From assembly GCA_963578105.1 (NCBI GenBank), contig CAUZBP010000005.1:1-64000 (forward strand): 64,000 nucleotides of DNA. Direction: 5' to 3'. Position numbers and translations under genes: made by a program. Under the pieces are notes generated by a model. It was not told the origin of the DNA. It was given only the letters and a program-made list of their open reading frames with translations, and searched no databases. The DNA comes from GCA-2718815 sp963578105. Its GTDB lineage: Bacteria; Planctomycetota; Planctomycetia; Pirellulales; Pirellulaceae. The first letter of the stretch is position 1. Every line of letters starts with the position of its first letter. Shown in pieces: positions 17,168-24,879 of this stretch.

Positions 17168-17523
17168 CGAGCCCGCCTGTAACTTCCTTAATTTTATCCG
17201 CGAACCTCCGTCAGTTCGTTGTCGTTTGACGAACCTTGCCGTTGTGGTGTTTGTATGTTTTCAGTGCCTCAATCACTTCACGAAAAGTCGTCCCACAATT
17301 CCCAGGCCAACTTAGGCAGCCGGATTCTTGGTTTCTCTTCAAAGCGGAGTAGCAGTTTTTAAGGGAATTTGATAGAACACCGTGGGATCCGCCTTTCACT
17401 TCACCGTAGGATCTTTCTTTCACTTCACAGTTCCCAGGATTTCTCCCCCCTCGTGCTGAACAGGAAGCTGCACACCCACCGCCGGCATCTTTCGCATACT
17501 GGCAAATCCAAATCCCATCAGGA
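17168..17523 (+). promoter_or_regulatory. Long pyrimidine-rich leader upstream of rho
   Basis: The 356 bases before rho contain no convincing gene. The last 170 bases are C- and T-rich on the coding strand with few G, including CTTTCACTTCAC twice and runs such as TTTCTCCCCCCTCGTG near 17440-17456. Unstructured C-rich, G-poor RNA is the kind of sequence Rho binds. Rho autoregulates through premature termination in its leader in enterobacteria, so a similar feedback here is a reasonable inference, not shown. Confidence 0.45.
17382..17428 (+). repeat. Imperfect tandem repeat in the rho leader (period 24)
   Basis: Two 23-base copies, 17382-17404 and 17406-17428, share GT, then GGATC, and an identical 12-base end CTTTCACTTCAC. 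They differ at one base near the start and at three bases in the middle (CGC against TTT). The pair sits about 100 bases upstream of the rho start and duplicates a C/T-rich block. Confidence 0.8.
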
Positions 17524-19029
17524 GTGATGAATATGTCGAAGCCGAAGAGTGCTCCCATTGCACAAGACCCGCAATCGGAACTCCAGAACGGCGATAGCGA
17601 TCCCATTACGAACCATCCTAGGCAGGCTGCTCTGGACTCTCCTGAAATCGACACGCGGTATCTTGAAGAAGAGGGTGAACCGCTGACTTTGGCGGAAGAA
17701 ATCGTCGATGAAGCGGAGCGAAGCGGGGAAGACACCTACGACCATTATGAGAAGATCAAGCAAGGCGATATTCACATCGCCGAATTACAAAAGCTGAGCA
17801 TGGCGCAGCTCATCGAAGAGGCTCGCAAAGAAAATCTCAAAGACGTCAGCGGGATGAAAAAACAGGATCTGATCTTTAAGATCCTGAAAGGGCGCGTCAA
17901 GATGAACGGGCTGATGTACGGGGAAGGAACCCTGGAAATTCTGCCCGACGGTTTTGGTTTTTTACGGAGTCCTGACTATCACTACTTGTCGTGCCCGGAT
18001 GACATTTATGTCTCCCCCAGTCAGATCCGCAGGTTTGGACTAAAGACAGGCGCAACGGTGGCGGGACAGATTCGGCCGCCAAAAGAAAACGAACGGTACT
18101 TTGCCCTGTTGCGAGTGGAAGCGATTAACTTCGAAGATCCGAATTTACTGACAGACAAAGTCTCCTTTGACGACCTAACACCTTTGCATCCCAACACCCG
18201 TGTCACCATGGAGTCTTCAGCGGAGGACATGGAAACGCGCGTGGTCGACCTGATCGTCCCCATTGGCTTTGGTCAACGTGGCTTGATTGTCAGTCCTCCC
18301 CGGGCAGGCAAAACCATCTTGATGCAAAAGATGGCCAAGGCAGTGTTAAAAAACTTTCCCGAATGTTACGTCATCATGCTGCTGATTGACGAGCGTCCCG
18401 AAGAAGTGACCGACATGGAACGTCAGGTCAAAGGTAAGAACTGCGAAGTGATCAGCTCGACTTTTGACGAACCGGCCACCCGCCACGTTCAGGTCGCTGA
18501 GATGGTGATTGAAAAAGCCAAACGGATGACCGAGTATGGTCATGATGTCATCATTTTCCTGGATTCCATCACTCGTTTGGCTCGAGCCTGGAACTCCGAA
18601 TGCCCCCAATCCGGAAAAATCCTCTCCGGCGGTCTGGATGCCAATGCGCTACAAAAGCCCAAGCGATTCTTTGGTTCTGCACGTAAAGTCGAAGAAGGCG
18701 GTTCGTTAACGATCATCGCTACGGCATTGATCGACACGGGCAGCAAGATGGACGACGTCATATTCGAGGAATTCAAAGGAACGGGCAATCTCGAAATCGC
18801 ATTGGACTGTCGACTGGTCGACAAACGCATTTGGCCCGCCATTGACATCAATCGCAGTGGTACACGACGTGAAGAAATGCTGATGGATCCAGAGGAACAT
18901 CGCCGAGTCTGTATTCTCCGACGAGTTTTAAACGAAATGAGTTCATCCGACGCGATGGAACTACTGGTGACACGTTTACAAAAAACTCAAACGAATGCGG
19001 AATTCCTCATGGGCATGAATCTGAAGTAA
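17524..19029 (+). CDS. rho: Transcription termination factor Rho
   Basis: Rho is the hexameric RNA helicase that ends transcripts and quenches unwanted transcription. The first 100 or so residues are an acidic extension not found in the E. coli protein. Then come the helical Rho N-domain (LQKLSMAQLIEEARKENL), the cold-shock-like RNA-binding domain (GTLEILPDGFGFLRSPDYHY), Walker A SPPRAGKT at about 257-264, the secondary-site region LLIDERPEEVTDM, and Walker B IIFLDSITRLARAWN. The C-terminal GMNLK end is typical. At 501 residues it is longer than the usual 420 because of the N-terminus. The GTG at 17524 is followed by ATG codons at 17527 and 17533, so the exact start is uncertain by three residues. 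Confidence 0.97.
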   Translation: MMNMSKPKSAPIAQDPQSELQNGDSDPITNHPRQAALDSPEIDTRYLEEEGEPLTLAEEIVDEAERSGEDTYDHYEKIKQGDIHIAELQKLSMAQLIEEARKENLKDVSGMKKQDLIFKILKGRVKMNGLMYGEGTLEILPDGFGFLRSPDYHYLSCPDDIYVSPSQIRRFGLKTGATVAGQIRPPKENERYFALLRVEAINFEDPNLLTDKVSFDDLTPLHPNTRVTMESSAEDMETRVVDLIVPIGFGQRGLIVSPPRAGKTILMQKMAKAVLKNFPECYVIMLLIDERPEEVTDMERQVKGKNCEVISSTFDEPATRHVQVAEMVIEKAKRMTEYGHDVIIFLDSITRLARAWNSECPQSGKILSGGLDANALQKPKRFFGSARKVEEGGSLTIIATALIDTGSKMDDVIFEEFKGTGNLEIALDCRLVDKRIWPAIDINRSGTRREEMLMDPEEHRRVCILRRVLNEMSSSDAMELLVTRLQKTQTNAEFLMGMNLK

Positions 19030-19049
19030 CGAACATTGGCGAGTGAGCG

Positions 19050-19772
19050 GTGTCCGGTCCCCCCCAAAAAATTGATACTCCCGAGCCACCCTCGTTCGTT
19101 CCCGCCCAGCTAGTTTCCGAACCGTCGCCACCCAAGGTCCGCAAAACGCTCCGCTTCGGTATCGGTTCGTTGTTCGTCTGCATGACGGTCTTCGCCTTCC
19201 AGTTTACAATGGTCAGGTACTACGGGGCCCTGGGCGCGATGGCGCTGCCACCGCTGATCATCTGCTTCATGATTTTGTCAGCGATCTACCTGGAAGTCCG
19301 CTGGAAGGGAAGCGGCAATCGGCAACAACGTGAAAGCTTGAGTAACATATTAACGAATCGAAGTTTTCTATATATCTTTGTCCTTGGTGTATCCGCATAC
19401 GGTTTGGGAAGCGCCACTTCGTGTTACAAGTCCGACCCCAAATCATTAATGACAATAAGGAAAAATGAACTAGAAACAGATCTTGGATTTCGTTCACATA
19501 CAACGTATGCCATGGGGCGGAGTCGCCAACAGGAGCTACTCGAAATCGACAGTATCGATGGTGGTGGTCCTATGAACCAGGCAGGCCTACAAAAAGGCGA
19601 TCTCATTGTGAGCAAATCTTCGGTTGACGTGTTGTTGAATCAATTACATGAACAACGAGGGAACACTATCCATCTCACTATTCAACGTGGACAATCTGCT
19701 TTTCAGAGAAGGCTGGATGAAAAGGAGCAGTTTCCTATCCTCATCCGGATTCCCGAGCGATTGTCTCAGTGA
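19050..19772 (+). CDS. Membrane protein with a C-terminal PDZ-like domain
   Basis: A 240-residue protein with no name I recognise. A Pro-rich N-terminus of about 30 residues precedes hydrophobic segments at about 36-54, 59-80 and 107-125. The part after about residue 150 contains ELLEIDSIDGGGPMNQAGLQKGDLIVS, the standard PDZ pattern in which a Gly-rich loop is followed by AGLxxGD. There is no protease domain, so it may be a membrane adaptor that binds protein C-termini. The GTG at 19050 is 20 bases after rho stops, and ribH begins 21 bases after it ends, so it is probably in the rho-ribH operon. The function is unknown. Confidence 0.75.
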   Translation: MSGPPQKIDTPEPPSFVPAQLVSEPSPPKVRKTLRFGIGSLFVCMTVFAFQFTMVRYYGALGAMALPPLIICFMILSAIYLEVRWKGSGNRQQRESLSNILTNRSFLYIFVLGVSAYGLGSATSCYKSDPKSLMTIRKNELETDLGFRSHTTYAMGRSRQQELLEIDSIDGGGPMNQAGLQKGDLIVSKSSVDVLLNQLHEQRGNTIHLTIQRGQSAFQRRLDEKEQFPILIRIPERLSQ

Positions 19773-19793
19773 CCCAGTTTTGGAGTAGCCATC

Positions 19794-20261
19794 GTGCCCA
19801 ACGAATTGACTGGCGACGGACCACTACCTGAATGTCAACTGGCGGTCGTCGTTTCGAAATACAATCATTCCATCACCAAAAATCTCCTGGAAGGTGCCGT
19901 CGAAACGCTCACCTCCGCCGGTCTTCCTTCCTCGGCAATCGATGTTGCCTGGGTGCCTGGAGCCTGGGAGATCCCGATCGTCGCACAAAAGATGGCACAG
20001 TCAGGAAATTACGCAGCCATCCTGACGTTGGGCGCGGTCATACGCGGGGAAACGACCCATGATCAGTACATCAATCAGCAGCTTAGCTCCGGACTGAGTC
20101 GGATCGCCTTGGATCATCAAATTCCCGTCCTGTTTGGTGTCTTGACCTGCAACTCTTTGGAACAAGCCATCCATCGCAGTGGTGGGCAAGCGGGTAACAA
20201 AGGGCAGGAATGTGCCCAAGCGGCCCTGGATATGGTAAGATTACTGTCCCGCCTTGCTTGA
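19794..20261 (+). CDS. ribH: 6,7-dimethyl-8-ribityllumazine synthase
   Basis: RibH condenses the pyrimidinedione and butanone-phosphate precursors in riboflavin synthesis and usually forms icosahedral or pentameric shells. Seen: SKYNHSITKNLLEGA near the N-terminus, GAWEIP at residues 56-61, GAVIRGETTHDQYI with the catalytic His89, and FGVLTCNSLEQAIHRSG followed by GNKG. The 155-residue length is normal. GTG at 19794 is used. No other riboflavin gene is next to it. nusB follows after 160 bases; ribH-nusB is a pairing found in many bacteria, which strengthens both calls. Confidence 0.95.
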   Translation: MPNELTGDGPLPECQLAVVVSKYNHSITKNLLEGAVETLTSAGLPSSAIDVAWVPGAWEIPIVAQKMAQSGNYAAILTLGAVIRGETTHDQYINQQLSSGLSRIALDHQIPVLFGVLTCNSLEQAIHRSGGQAGNKGQECAQAALDMVRLLSRLA

Positions 20262-20421
20262 ACAACTCGCGCCAGCCCAAGAGTAACCCCCATCCCCCAG
20301 TTACGCTCTATAATTAAAACAGGATCGGCGCCAAGTACGTTCTGCAATGCCTGATTTCCGGTGGAGGTGCCATTGCAAGTGACTACAGACTTTCCATTGC
20401 CACCCGAGGAGAACAGGGGAT

Positions 20422-20832
20422 ATGCTACGCCGTAGTCGCGCCCGCGAAGTTGTTTTGCAGATTCTCTATCAGGATGACTTGAATCCTGGTGGACAACAAC
20501 AGACTGCCGACTCGTTTCTTAAAAGTCGTTTGCACGCCGACGAGGAATTAACCGCCTTCGCCAGATCCCTGCTCTCCGGAGTCCGTCGCAACCGGGGGGA
20601 ACTGGATCAACTCCTTACCAAAACAGCCGAAAACTGGAGCCTCGAGCGAATGGCGGTCACCGATCGCAATGTCCTGCGTTTGGGTGCTTTTGAGATTCTT
20701 TACACCGAAACGCCTGATCGTGTGGCTATCAACGAAGCTGTCGAACTCGCCAAACGTTTCGGTACGGATCAATCGTCTCAGTTTGTCAACGGCATTCTGG
20801 ACCGTTTCCTCCAGGACCGTGGTTCGGAATAA
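20422..20832 (+). CDS. nusB: Transcription antitermination factor NusB
   Basis: NusB binds boxA RNA with NusE (S10) and supports antitermination in rRNA operons. The protein starts MLRRSRAREVVLQILYQDD, the usual RxxARExxLQxLYQ lead, and ends with the conserved block DRNVLRLGAFEILYTETPDRVAINEAVELAKRFG, then SSQFVNGILDRFL. Its length of 136 residues is typical. It lies downstream of ribH in the same direction. A TATAAT-like hexamer lies at 20309-20314, about 110 bases upstream, without a clear -35 match, so a separate promoter is possible but weak. Confidence 0.95.
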   Translation: MLRRSRAREVVLQILYQDDLNPGGQQQTADSFLKSRLHADEELTAFARSLLSGVRRNRGELDQLLTKTAENWSLERMAVTDRNVLRLGAFEILYTETPDRVAINEAVELAKRFGTDQSSQFVNGILDRFLQDRGSE

Positions 20833-21201
20833 GACACGAATACTCTTTCCTGGCGAGTGGAAACCGGATGCCTGATCGCGCAGTCGCCGGCGTCAAATAA
20901 AAATCCGCCCTGGCCGGAGCAACTCCGAACAATCAAACTGAAACCGTTTTCAGCAAACCTGCCGGCAGACGAGAGCAATGATTCTCCATGATGCCACCAG
21001 CACGCGGTACTGCCGAACTTCCGCGTCTGGCGTCCGTTCTCAGATTCCTCTCTGTTCGAATGGCAGGTGCGAGTGATTCTACGATCGTCAGTCTCACGGC
21101 GCTCGAGTGCCCTACTGCCTGCCGGTGTTCGTTAGTAAAATGCAGGCCTTGCGGAGGCGCTGGACATAAAACTTACAAGGGACTCGGAGGGACTTGGCCA
21201 C
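20833..21201. other. Intergenic region between nusB and ftsY, no gene seen
   Basis: 369 bases with no convincing reading frame. I looked specifically for an SRP RNA apical loop and for tRNA-like arms and saw neither. ftsY has a purine-rich stretch (GGGACTCGGAGGGACTTGG, 21180-21198) just before its ATG, which should serve as the ribosome binding site. Confidence 0.45.
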
Positions 21202-22128
21202 ATGGGACTTTTTGATCGGATCAAACAGGGACTTCAAAAGACTTCCCAGGTACTCCAGACCGATATCCGTGACCTTTTCAAGCAGGAAGGTCGCCTGGTA
21301 GACGACGACTTCTTGCAAGAACTCTTTGCCGTACTCGTCCGTACCGACATGGGCGGAGGACCGGCGGCGACCATTCGAGACGACATGCAAAAGTCCTTTC
21401 GCGGCAGGGTTGTCAAGGAGGAAGATGTTCTGTCCTCGGTTAAGAGCAACCTGAAAGACCTGTTAGCCCAGCCGGAAATCCCGATCAATCTGGCAGAGTC
21501 AGGACCGACGGTCATCATGGTGGTCGGGGTGAATGGATCGGGGAAAACGACTTCCATCGCAAAGTTGGCGCACCGGTTTACTGCGGAAGGAAAAAAAGTG
21601 GTCCTGGGAGCTGGTGATACTTTCCGAGCAGCAGCCGTCGAGCAGCTGGTCATTTGGGCAGATCGTATCGGTGCAGAAATCGTGACAGGTGACTCGGGAC
21701 AGGATCCCGCCAGTGTCGCTTTCGCGGCTGTCGCCAAAGCGATCCAAGATCAGGCAGATTTTTGCATTATCGATACGGCTGGCCGTTTACAGACACAATC
21801 CAATTTGATGCAGGAACTGAGCAAGATTCGACGGGTGATCCAAAAGCAGATCTCCGACGCACCTCAAGAAGTTCTGCTGGTTTTGGATGCGACTGCTGGA
21901 CAAAACGGAATCAGCCAGGCCAAAGGATTTTCCGAGGCGGTCCAGTGTACAGGGATTGTGCTAGCAAAGTTGGACGGTACGGCCAAGGGAGGCGTCGTCA
22001 TTCCGATTCGCCAACACTTCGATCTACCAGTCAAGTTGGTGGGGGTAGGTGAAGAAGCTGAAGATTTGACCCAGTTCAACGTGGACGAGTTCGTGGATGC
22101 CTTGTTCTCAGACCAAGAATCCGCGTAA
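21202..22128 (+). CDS. ftsY: Signal recognition particle receptor FtsY
   Basis: FtsY is the SRP receptor GTPase that delivers ribosome-nascent chains to SecYEG. Short form of 308 residues, lacking the long acidic A domain of E. coli, starting directly with the N domain (MGLFDRIKQGLQKTSQVLQ). The G domain has GVNGSGKTTS (G1, about residue 109), DTFRAAAVEQL (G2), IDTAGRLQ (G3), LAKLDGTAKGG (G4) and VGVGEEAEDLTQF (G5). All motifs are intact. The 369-base gap from nusB suggests its own promoter. rpsT and tatC, other translation and export genes, are within 8 kb but not in an operon with it. Confidence 0.97.
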   Translation: MGLFDRIKQGLQKTSQVLQTDIRDLFKQEGRLVDDDFLQELFAVLVRTDMGGGPAATIRDDMQKSFRGRVVKEEDVLSSVKSNLKDLLAQPEIPINLAESGPTVIMVVGVNGSGKTTSIAKLAHRFTAEGKKVVLGAGDTFRAAAVEQLVIWADRIGAEIVTGDSGQDPASVAFAAVAKAIQDQADFCIIDTAGRLQTQSNLMQELSKIRRVIQKQISDAPQEVLLVLDATAGQNGISQAKGFSEAVQCTGIVLAKLDGTAKGGVVIPIRQHFDLPVKLVGVGEEAEDLTQFNVDEFVDALFSDQESA

Positions 22129-22489
22129 TTCCGAGTGCTGACACTGCCGATTCTTTTCATTATTCAACTCTTCCTTCATCCTTTCTGCTCGAACTCTCTC
22201 TTCTTCCACATTTCTTTCTCGCTTGCATGCGGCAAGTAAATAATGGGCTACCGTTACAAATTACCCACCTCCACACCTATTTCTCGCTTCCTTCCCAATT
22301 TTTCAAATTCTCGATGAAATTGGTGCCCACCCACGGCCGATTTGTCCTACATGGATGGAAAAAGATCGGTTGTAGGTAGTCTGCAAATCGTTTGATTCCC
22401 TCGAGTACACTCTCTCATTTTGTTTTTCCCGCGGTTTGTGCGGCGGATACAAACCCATCTCCCTCAAACGTTTATCACGGAGTTTTATC
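22129..22489 (+). promoter_or_regulatory. Leader/promoter region of the porin gene
   Basis: 361 bases between ftsY and the porin, rich in C/T on the plus strand at 22139-22310. No gene is evident. A weak hairpin, CTTGC-ATGCG-GCAAG, lies near 22222-22236. The ribosome binding site GGAG at 22479-22482 lies seven bases before the porin ATG and decides that start. A long leader fits a strongly expressed outer membrane protein. Confidence 0.4.
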
Positions 22490-23797
22490 ATGAAGTTTGC
22501 GAAGCTAATGGCGGTCGCACTAGCATGTGTTGGCATGGCGGCCAGCGGTGAGGGGGCTCAAAAATTGAGTGACCCCAACTCGACCCCATCAACATTTGAC
22601 TACTACCAATTGGAAGAAGCACCTTCCCCCAGCGACTTAACTGTGAAACAAGTTTCTTTAAGCAACAATCTGGGAGGAAGTTGCGACGAAGATCCCGGTT
22701 GTGATGCGGCCCCGAGTTGCGGTTGCGATGCAGAGCCTAGTTGTGGTTGCGAAGCTAGTTGCAATCTGTGCGATCTTGGTGTTCTGGGCTGTAACACTTC
22801 GTGCCTTAACATCGGCGGATGGTTTCAAACCGGCTACAGTGCAAACGAACAGCCCTTCTCGGATGCGAAAGGTGACAACCTTTCCTTCAACGACTCCACA
22901 GGAAATATGGACTTGCACCAGGCTTGGCTTTACGTCGAGAAAGCCGCTAAGTCCGATGGTTGTTCCTGGGACTGGGGCTTCCGAGCCGACTTTTTGTACG
23001 GTACCGACGCTCAAAAAACCCAGGCTTTCGGTAACCCGGACGACTACGACAATGGCTGGGACCACGGCCGATACGGCTTTGCCCTTCCTCAGTTGTACGC
23101 CGAAGTTGCCAAGGGTAACCTGTCCGTGAAAATTGGCCACTTCTTCACCAACGTTGGTTACGAAGTGATTCCGGCCACGGGCAACCGTTTCTTCAGCCAC
23201 TCTTTCACCATGTTCAATGCGGAGCCCTTCACTCACACTGGTGCATTGGCCACCTACACGTGCAGTGACTCCTTAGAGCTTTACGGTGGCTGGGTTGCTG
23301 GTTGGGACACCGGCTTCGAAGCGTTCACTGAAGGTGAAAAAGGAAGCATGTTCCTCGGTGGATTCAGTGTCAGCAACTGCTGCGACACCGCTACCTTGAC
23401 CTACATCACCTACTTTGGTGACTTCGGATGGCGTGGTTCAGACGGTTATGGCCACAGTCTGGTCCTGGACATGAACCTCTGCAACGGCGTCAACTACGTT
23501 GTACAGAGCGATTACGTCCACACCGACTCGGACAACGAAGATACCGTCGGAATCAACCAGTACCTGTTCTGCAACGTCAATGACTGCACAGCAGCTGGTT
23601 TCCGTTTTGAGTGGCTCAAGGACGACTCCTTCGGCGCCGGTGCCGGCGACGTGTACTCGGCTACTTTCGGGCTGAACTACAAGCCTCGTGGCAACGTTGT
23701 CGTGCGTCCCGAAGTCCGCCACAACTGGGACGTTGGCTCTGTCGCAAACGACGATGAAGTCACCGTCTTCGGTATCGACACCATCGTGAGCTTCTAA
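22490..23797 (+). CDS. OmpL-like beta-barrel porin with Cys-rich N-terminal segment
   Basis: A 435-residue secreted protein, likely an outer membrane porin of the putative beta-barrel porin-2 (OmpL-like) group common in planctomycetes. The signal peptide MKFAKLMAVALACVGMAASGEGA is followed by about 40 linker residues and then a segment with ten Cys (SCDEDPGCDAAPSCGCDAEP onward). The barrel has alternating aromatic strands, for example GWFQTGYSANEQ, WGFRADFLYG, KIGHFFTNVGYEVIPATGN, and a terminal strand ending in Phe (FGIDTIVSF), as expected for assembly by BamA. More Cys occur inside the barrel (DGCSWDWG, SNCCDTATL, FCNVNDCTA). The ATG at 22490 is chosen over a frame start at 22436 because of the GGAG site and signal peptide. 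A strong terminator follows. Confidence 0.88.
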   Translation: MKFAKLMAVALACVGMAASGEGAQKLSDPNSTPSTFDYYQLEEAPSPSDLTVKQVSLSNNLGGSCDEDPGCDAAPSCGCDAEPSCGCEASCNLCDLGVLGCNTSCLNIGGWFQTGYSANEQPFSDAKGDNLSFNDSTGNMDLHQAWLYVEKAAKSDGCSWDWGFRADFLYGTDAQKTQAFGNPDDYDNGWDHGRYGFALPQLYAEVAKGNLSVKIGHFFTNVGYEVIPATGNRFFSHSFTMFNAEPFTHTGALATYTCSDSLELYGGWVAGWDTGFEAFTEGEKGSMFLGGFSVSNCCDTATLTYITYFGDFGWRGSDGYGHSLVLDMNLCNGVNYVVQSDYVHTDSDNEDTVGINQYLFCNVNDCTAAGFRFEWLKDDSFGAGAGDVYSATFGLNYKPRGNVVVRPEVRHNWDVGSVANDDEVTVFGIDTIVSF

Positions 23798-23846
23798 GTG
23801 ACTGAATCACTACCATGTGATTCGATTCACTGACCTGCGAAGTTTC

Positions 23847-23886
23847 AAAGCCGCCCGGGTGCTTGCACTCGGGCGGCTTTTTGTTT
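23847..23886 (+). terminator. Rho-independent terminator after the porin gene
   Basis: A near-perfect hairpin: AAAGCCGCCCGGGTG pairs with CACTCGGGCGGCTTT across the loop CTTG (15 pairs with one G-T), followed by TTGTTT. It lies 50 bases after the porin stop. It is by far the clearest intrinsic terminator in the window. Confidence 0.92.
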
Positions 23887-24523
23887 GGCCGCTAACGGGT
23901 AATCGGTGGTGTCCTCTACTTTTCAATGCTTGAGGGCTTGTTCTCGTTTTTCGGTTCTTCCAACTGCTCGGTGGCGCGTCGGCACTTGCCCAGATGACAG
24001 GCAATTCCCCATCTGGCTTGATGGGCCACAAGGCAGTGAACGACCGGCCTCCCACAAGGCAACTCCGGTCGCAGCAGAGGCTTGACCTCCCGGTGTGTGG
24101 GTAGAAGGTCCCTGCTCCTGCTCCACACCGCCGCAGGTTTGTCCTGAACGCCCCCCTTGGTGGTCGAAAACCTCTTTTGACTCCCGCGGGCCGTCTGGTC
24201 TGTTTGAAAAGCACTGCCCGCACGTTCGATTTCCGGATTCCGGAAGAAGCGGAGGCCCGGAGTACCCCCCCAATCGACAACTTGCTAAAATTCCGAGACA
24301 CCTGTTTAAATAAAACGATGGTACAACTTCCGCAGCATCGAACTGCCGGGGTGGCCGGCGATCAAGAAAACATCGTTCACGGTGCTAATTTGAGATGGAT
24401 CGTCGGTAGCCTGCAAGTCACCTCACAACCGGTTTCCGCCCTCAGGGTGGTACTACAAACGAAACTCAAATAGTAGAAACAAACCCCGACACCCCTGTGC
24501 GGATCAACTTCGGAGTCACAGCG
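23887..24523. other. Intergenic region before the PII gene, no gene seen
   Basis: 637 bases without a convincing gene. A 163-residue frame on the minus strand (23810-24301) is Arg/Ser/Pro-rich, crosses the porin terminator, and looks like an accidental frame. The PII promoter is expected in the last 200 bases. I did not find a sigma-54 type GG-N10-GC element that I would defend. Confidence 0.45.
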
Positions 24524-24871
24524 ATGAAACTGATCATTGCCATCATTCAGCCCAGCCGGCTCGAAGCAGTGAAAACGGCACTCACCGAGGTCGAAGTCTT
24601 CCGACTTACGCTCATGGACTGCCAAGGATTCGGCCGTCAGAAGGGACATACCGAGGTTTATCGTGGGCACGAACTTGCTGTCAACCTGCTCCGCAAGGTC
24701 CAGTTACAGATTGCCGTCAACGACGAATTCGTGGAACCCACGATCAACGCCATTGTCCAGGGAGGCCGTTCGGGAGATCAGGGAGAAATCGGAGACGGCA
24801 AGATCTTTGTCCTGCCCATGGACGACTGCGTGCGCATTCGCACGGGGGAACGTGGTTCGGAAGCCATCTGA
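24524..24871 (+). CDS. PII nitrogen regulatory protein, Leu at position 51
   Basis: A PII signal protein (GlnB/GlnK family), 115 residues. MKLIIAIIQPSRLEAVKTAL aligns with the family without gaps, then GFGRQKGHTEVYRGHEL, KVQLQIAV, GDGKIFVLPMDDCVRIRTGERG and the AI end follow. Numbered as in E. coli, Tyr46 is present but position 51, the Tyr uridylylated by GlnD, is Leu; position 49, the Ser phosphorylated in cyanobacteria, is His. ATP-binding residues (Gly37, Arg38, Gln39, Lys58, Lys90 region, Arg101/103) look kept, so ATP/ADP and 2-oxoglutarate sensing may persist without T-loop modification. I use the ATG at 24524. No amtB or glnA is adjacent; tatC converges nine bases away. Confidence 0.93.
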   Translation: MKLIIAIIQPSRLEAVKTALTEVEVFRLTLMDCQGFGRQKGHTEVYRGHELAVNLLRKVQLQIAVNDEFVEPTINAIVQGGRSGDQGEIGDGKIFVLPMDDCVRIRTGERGSEAI

Positions 24872-24879
24872 GTGCGTCA

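Noticed and set aside
22658..23236. 192-residue minus-strand frame within the porin
   Set aside because: It is a shadow of a strongly biased coding sequence. The porin has signal peptide, ribosome binding site and terminator.
23810..24301. 163-residue minus-strand frame after the porin
   Set aside because: It runs through the terminator hairpin and is Arg/Ser/Pro-rich without structure.
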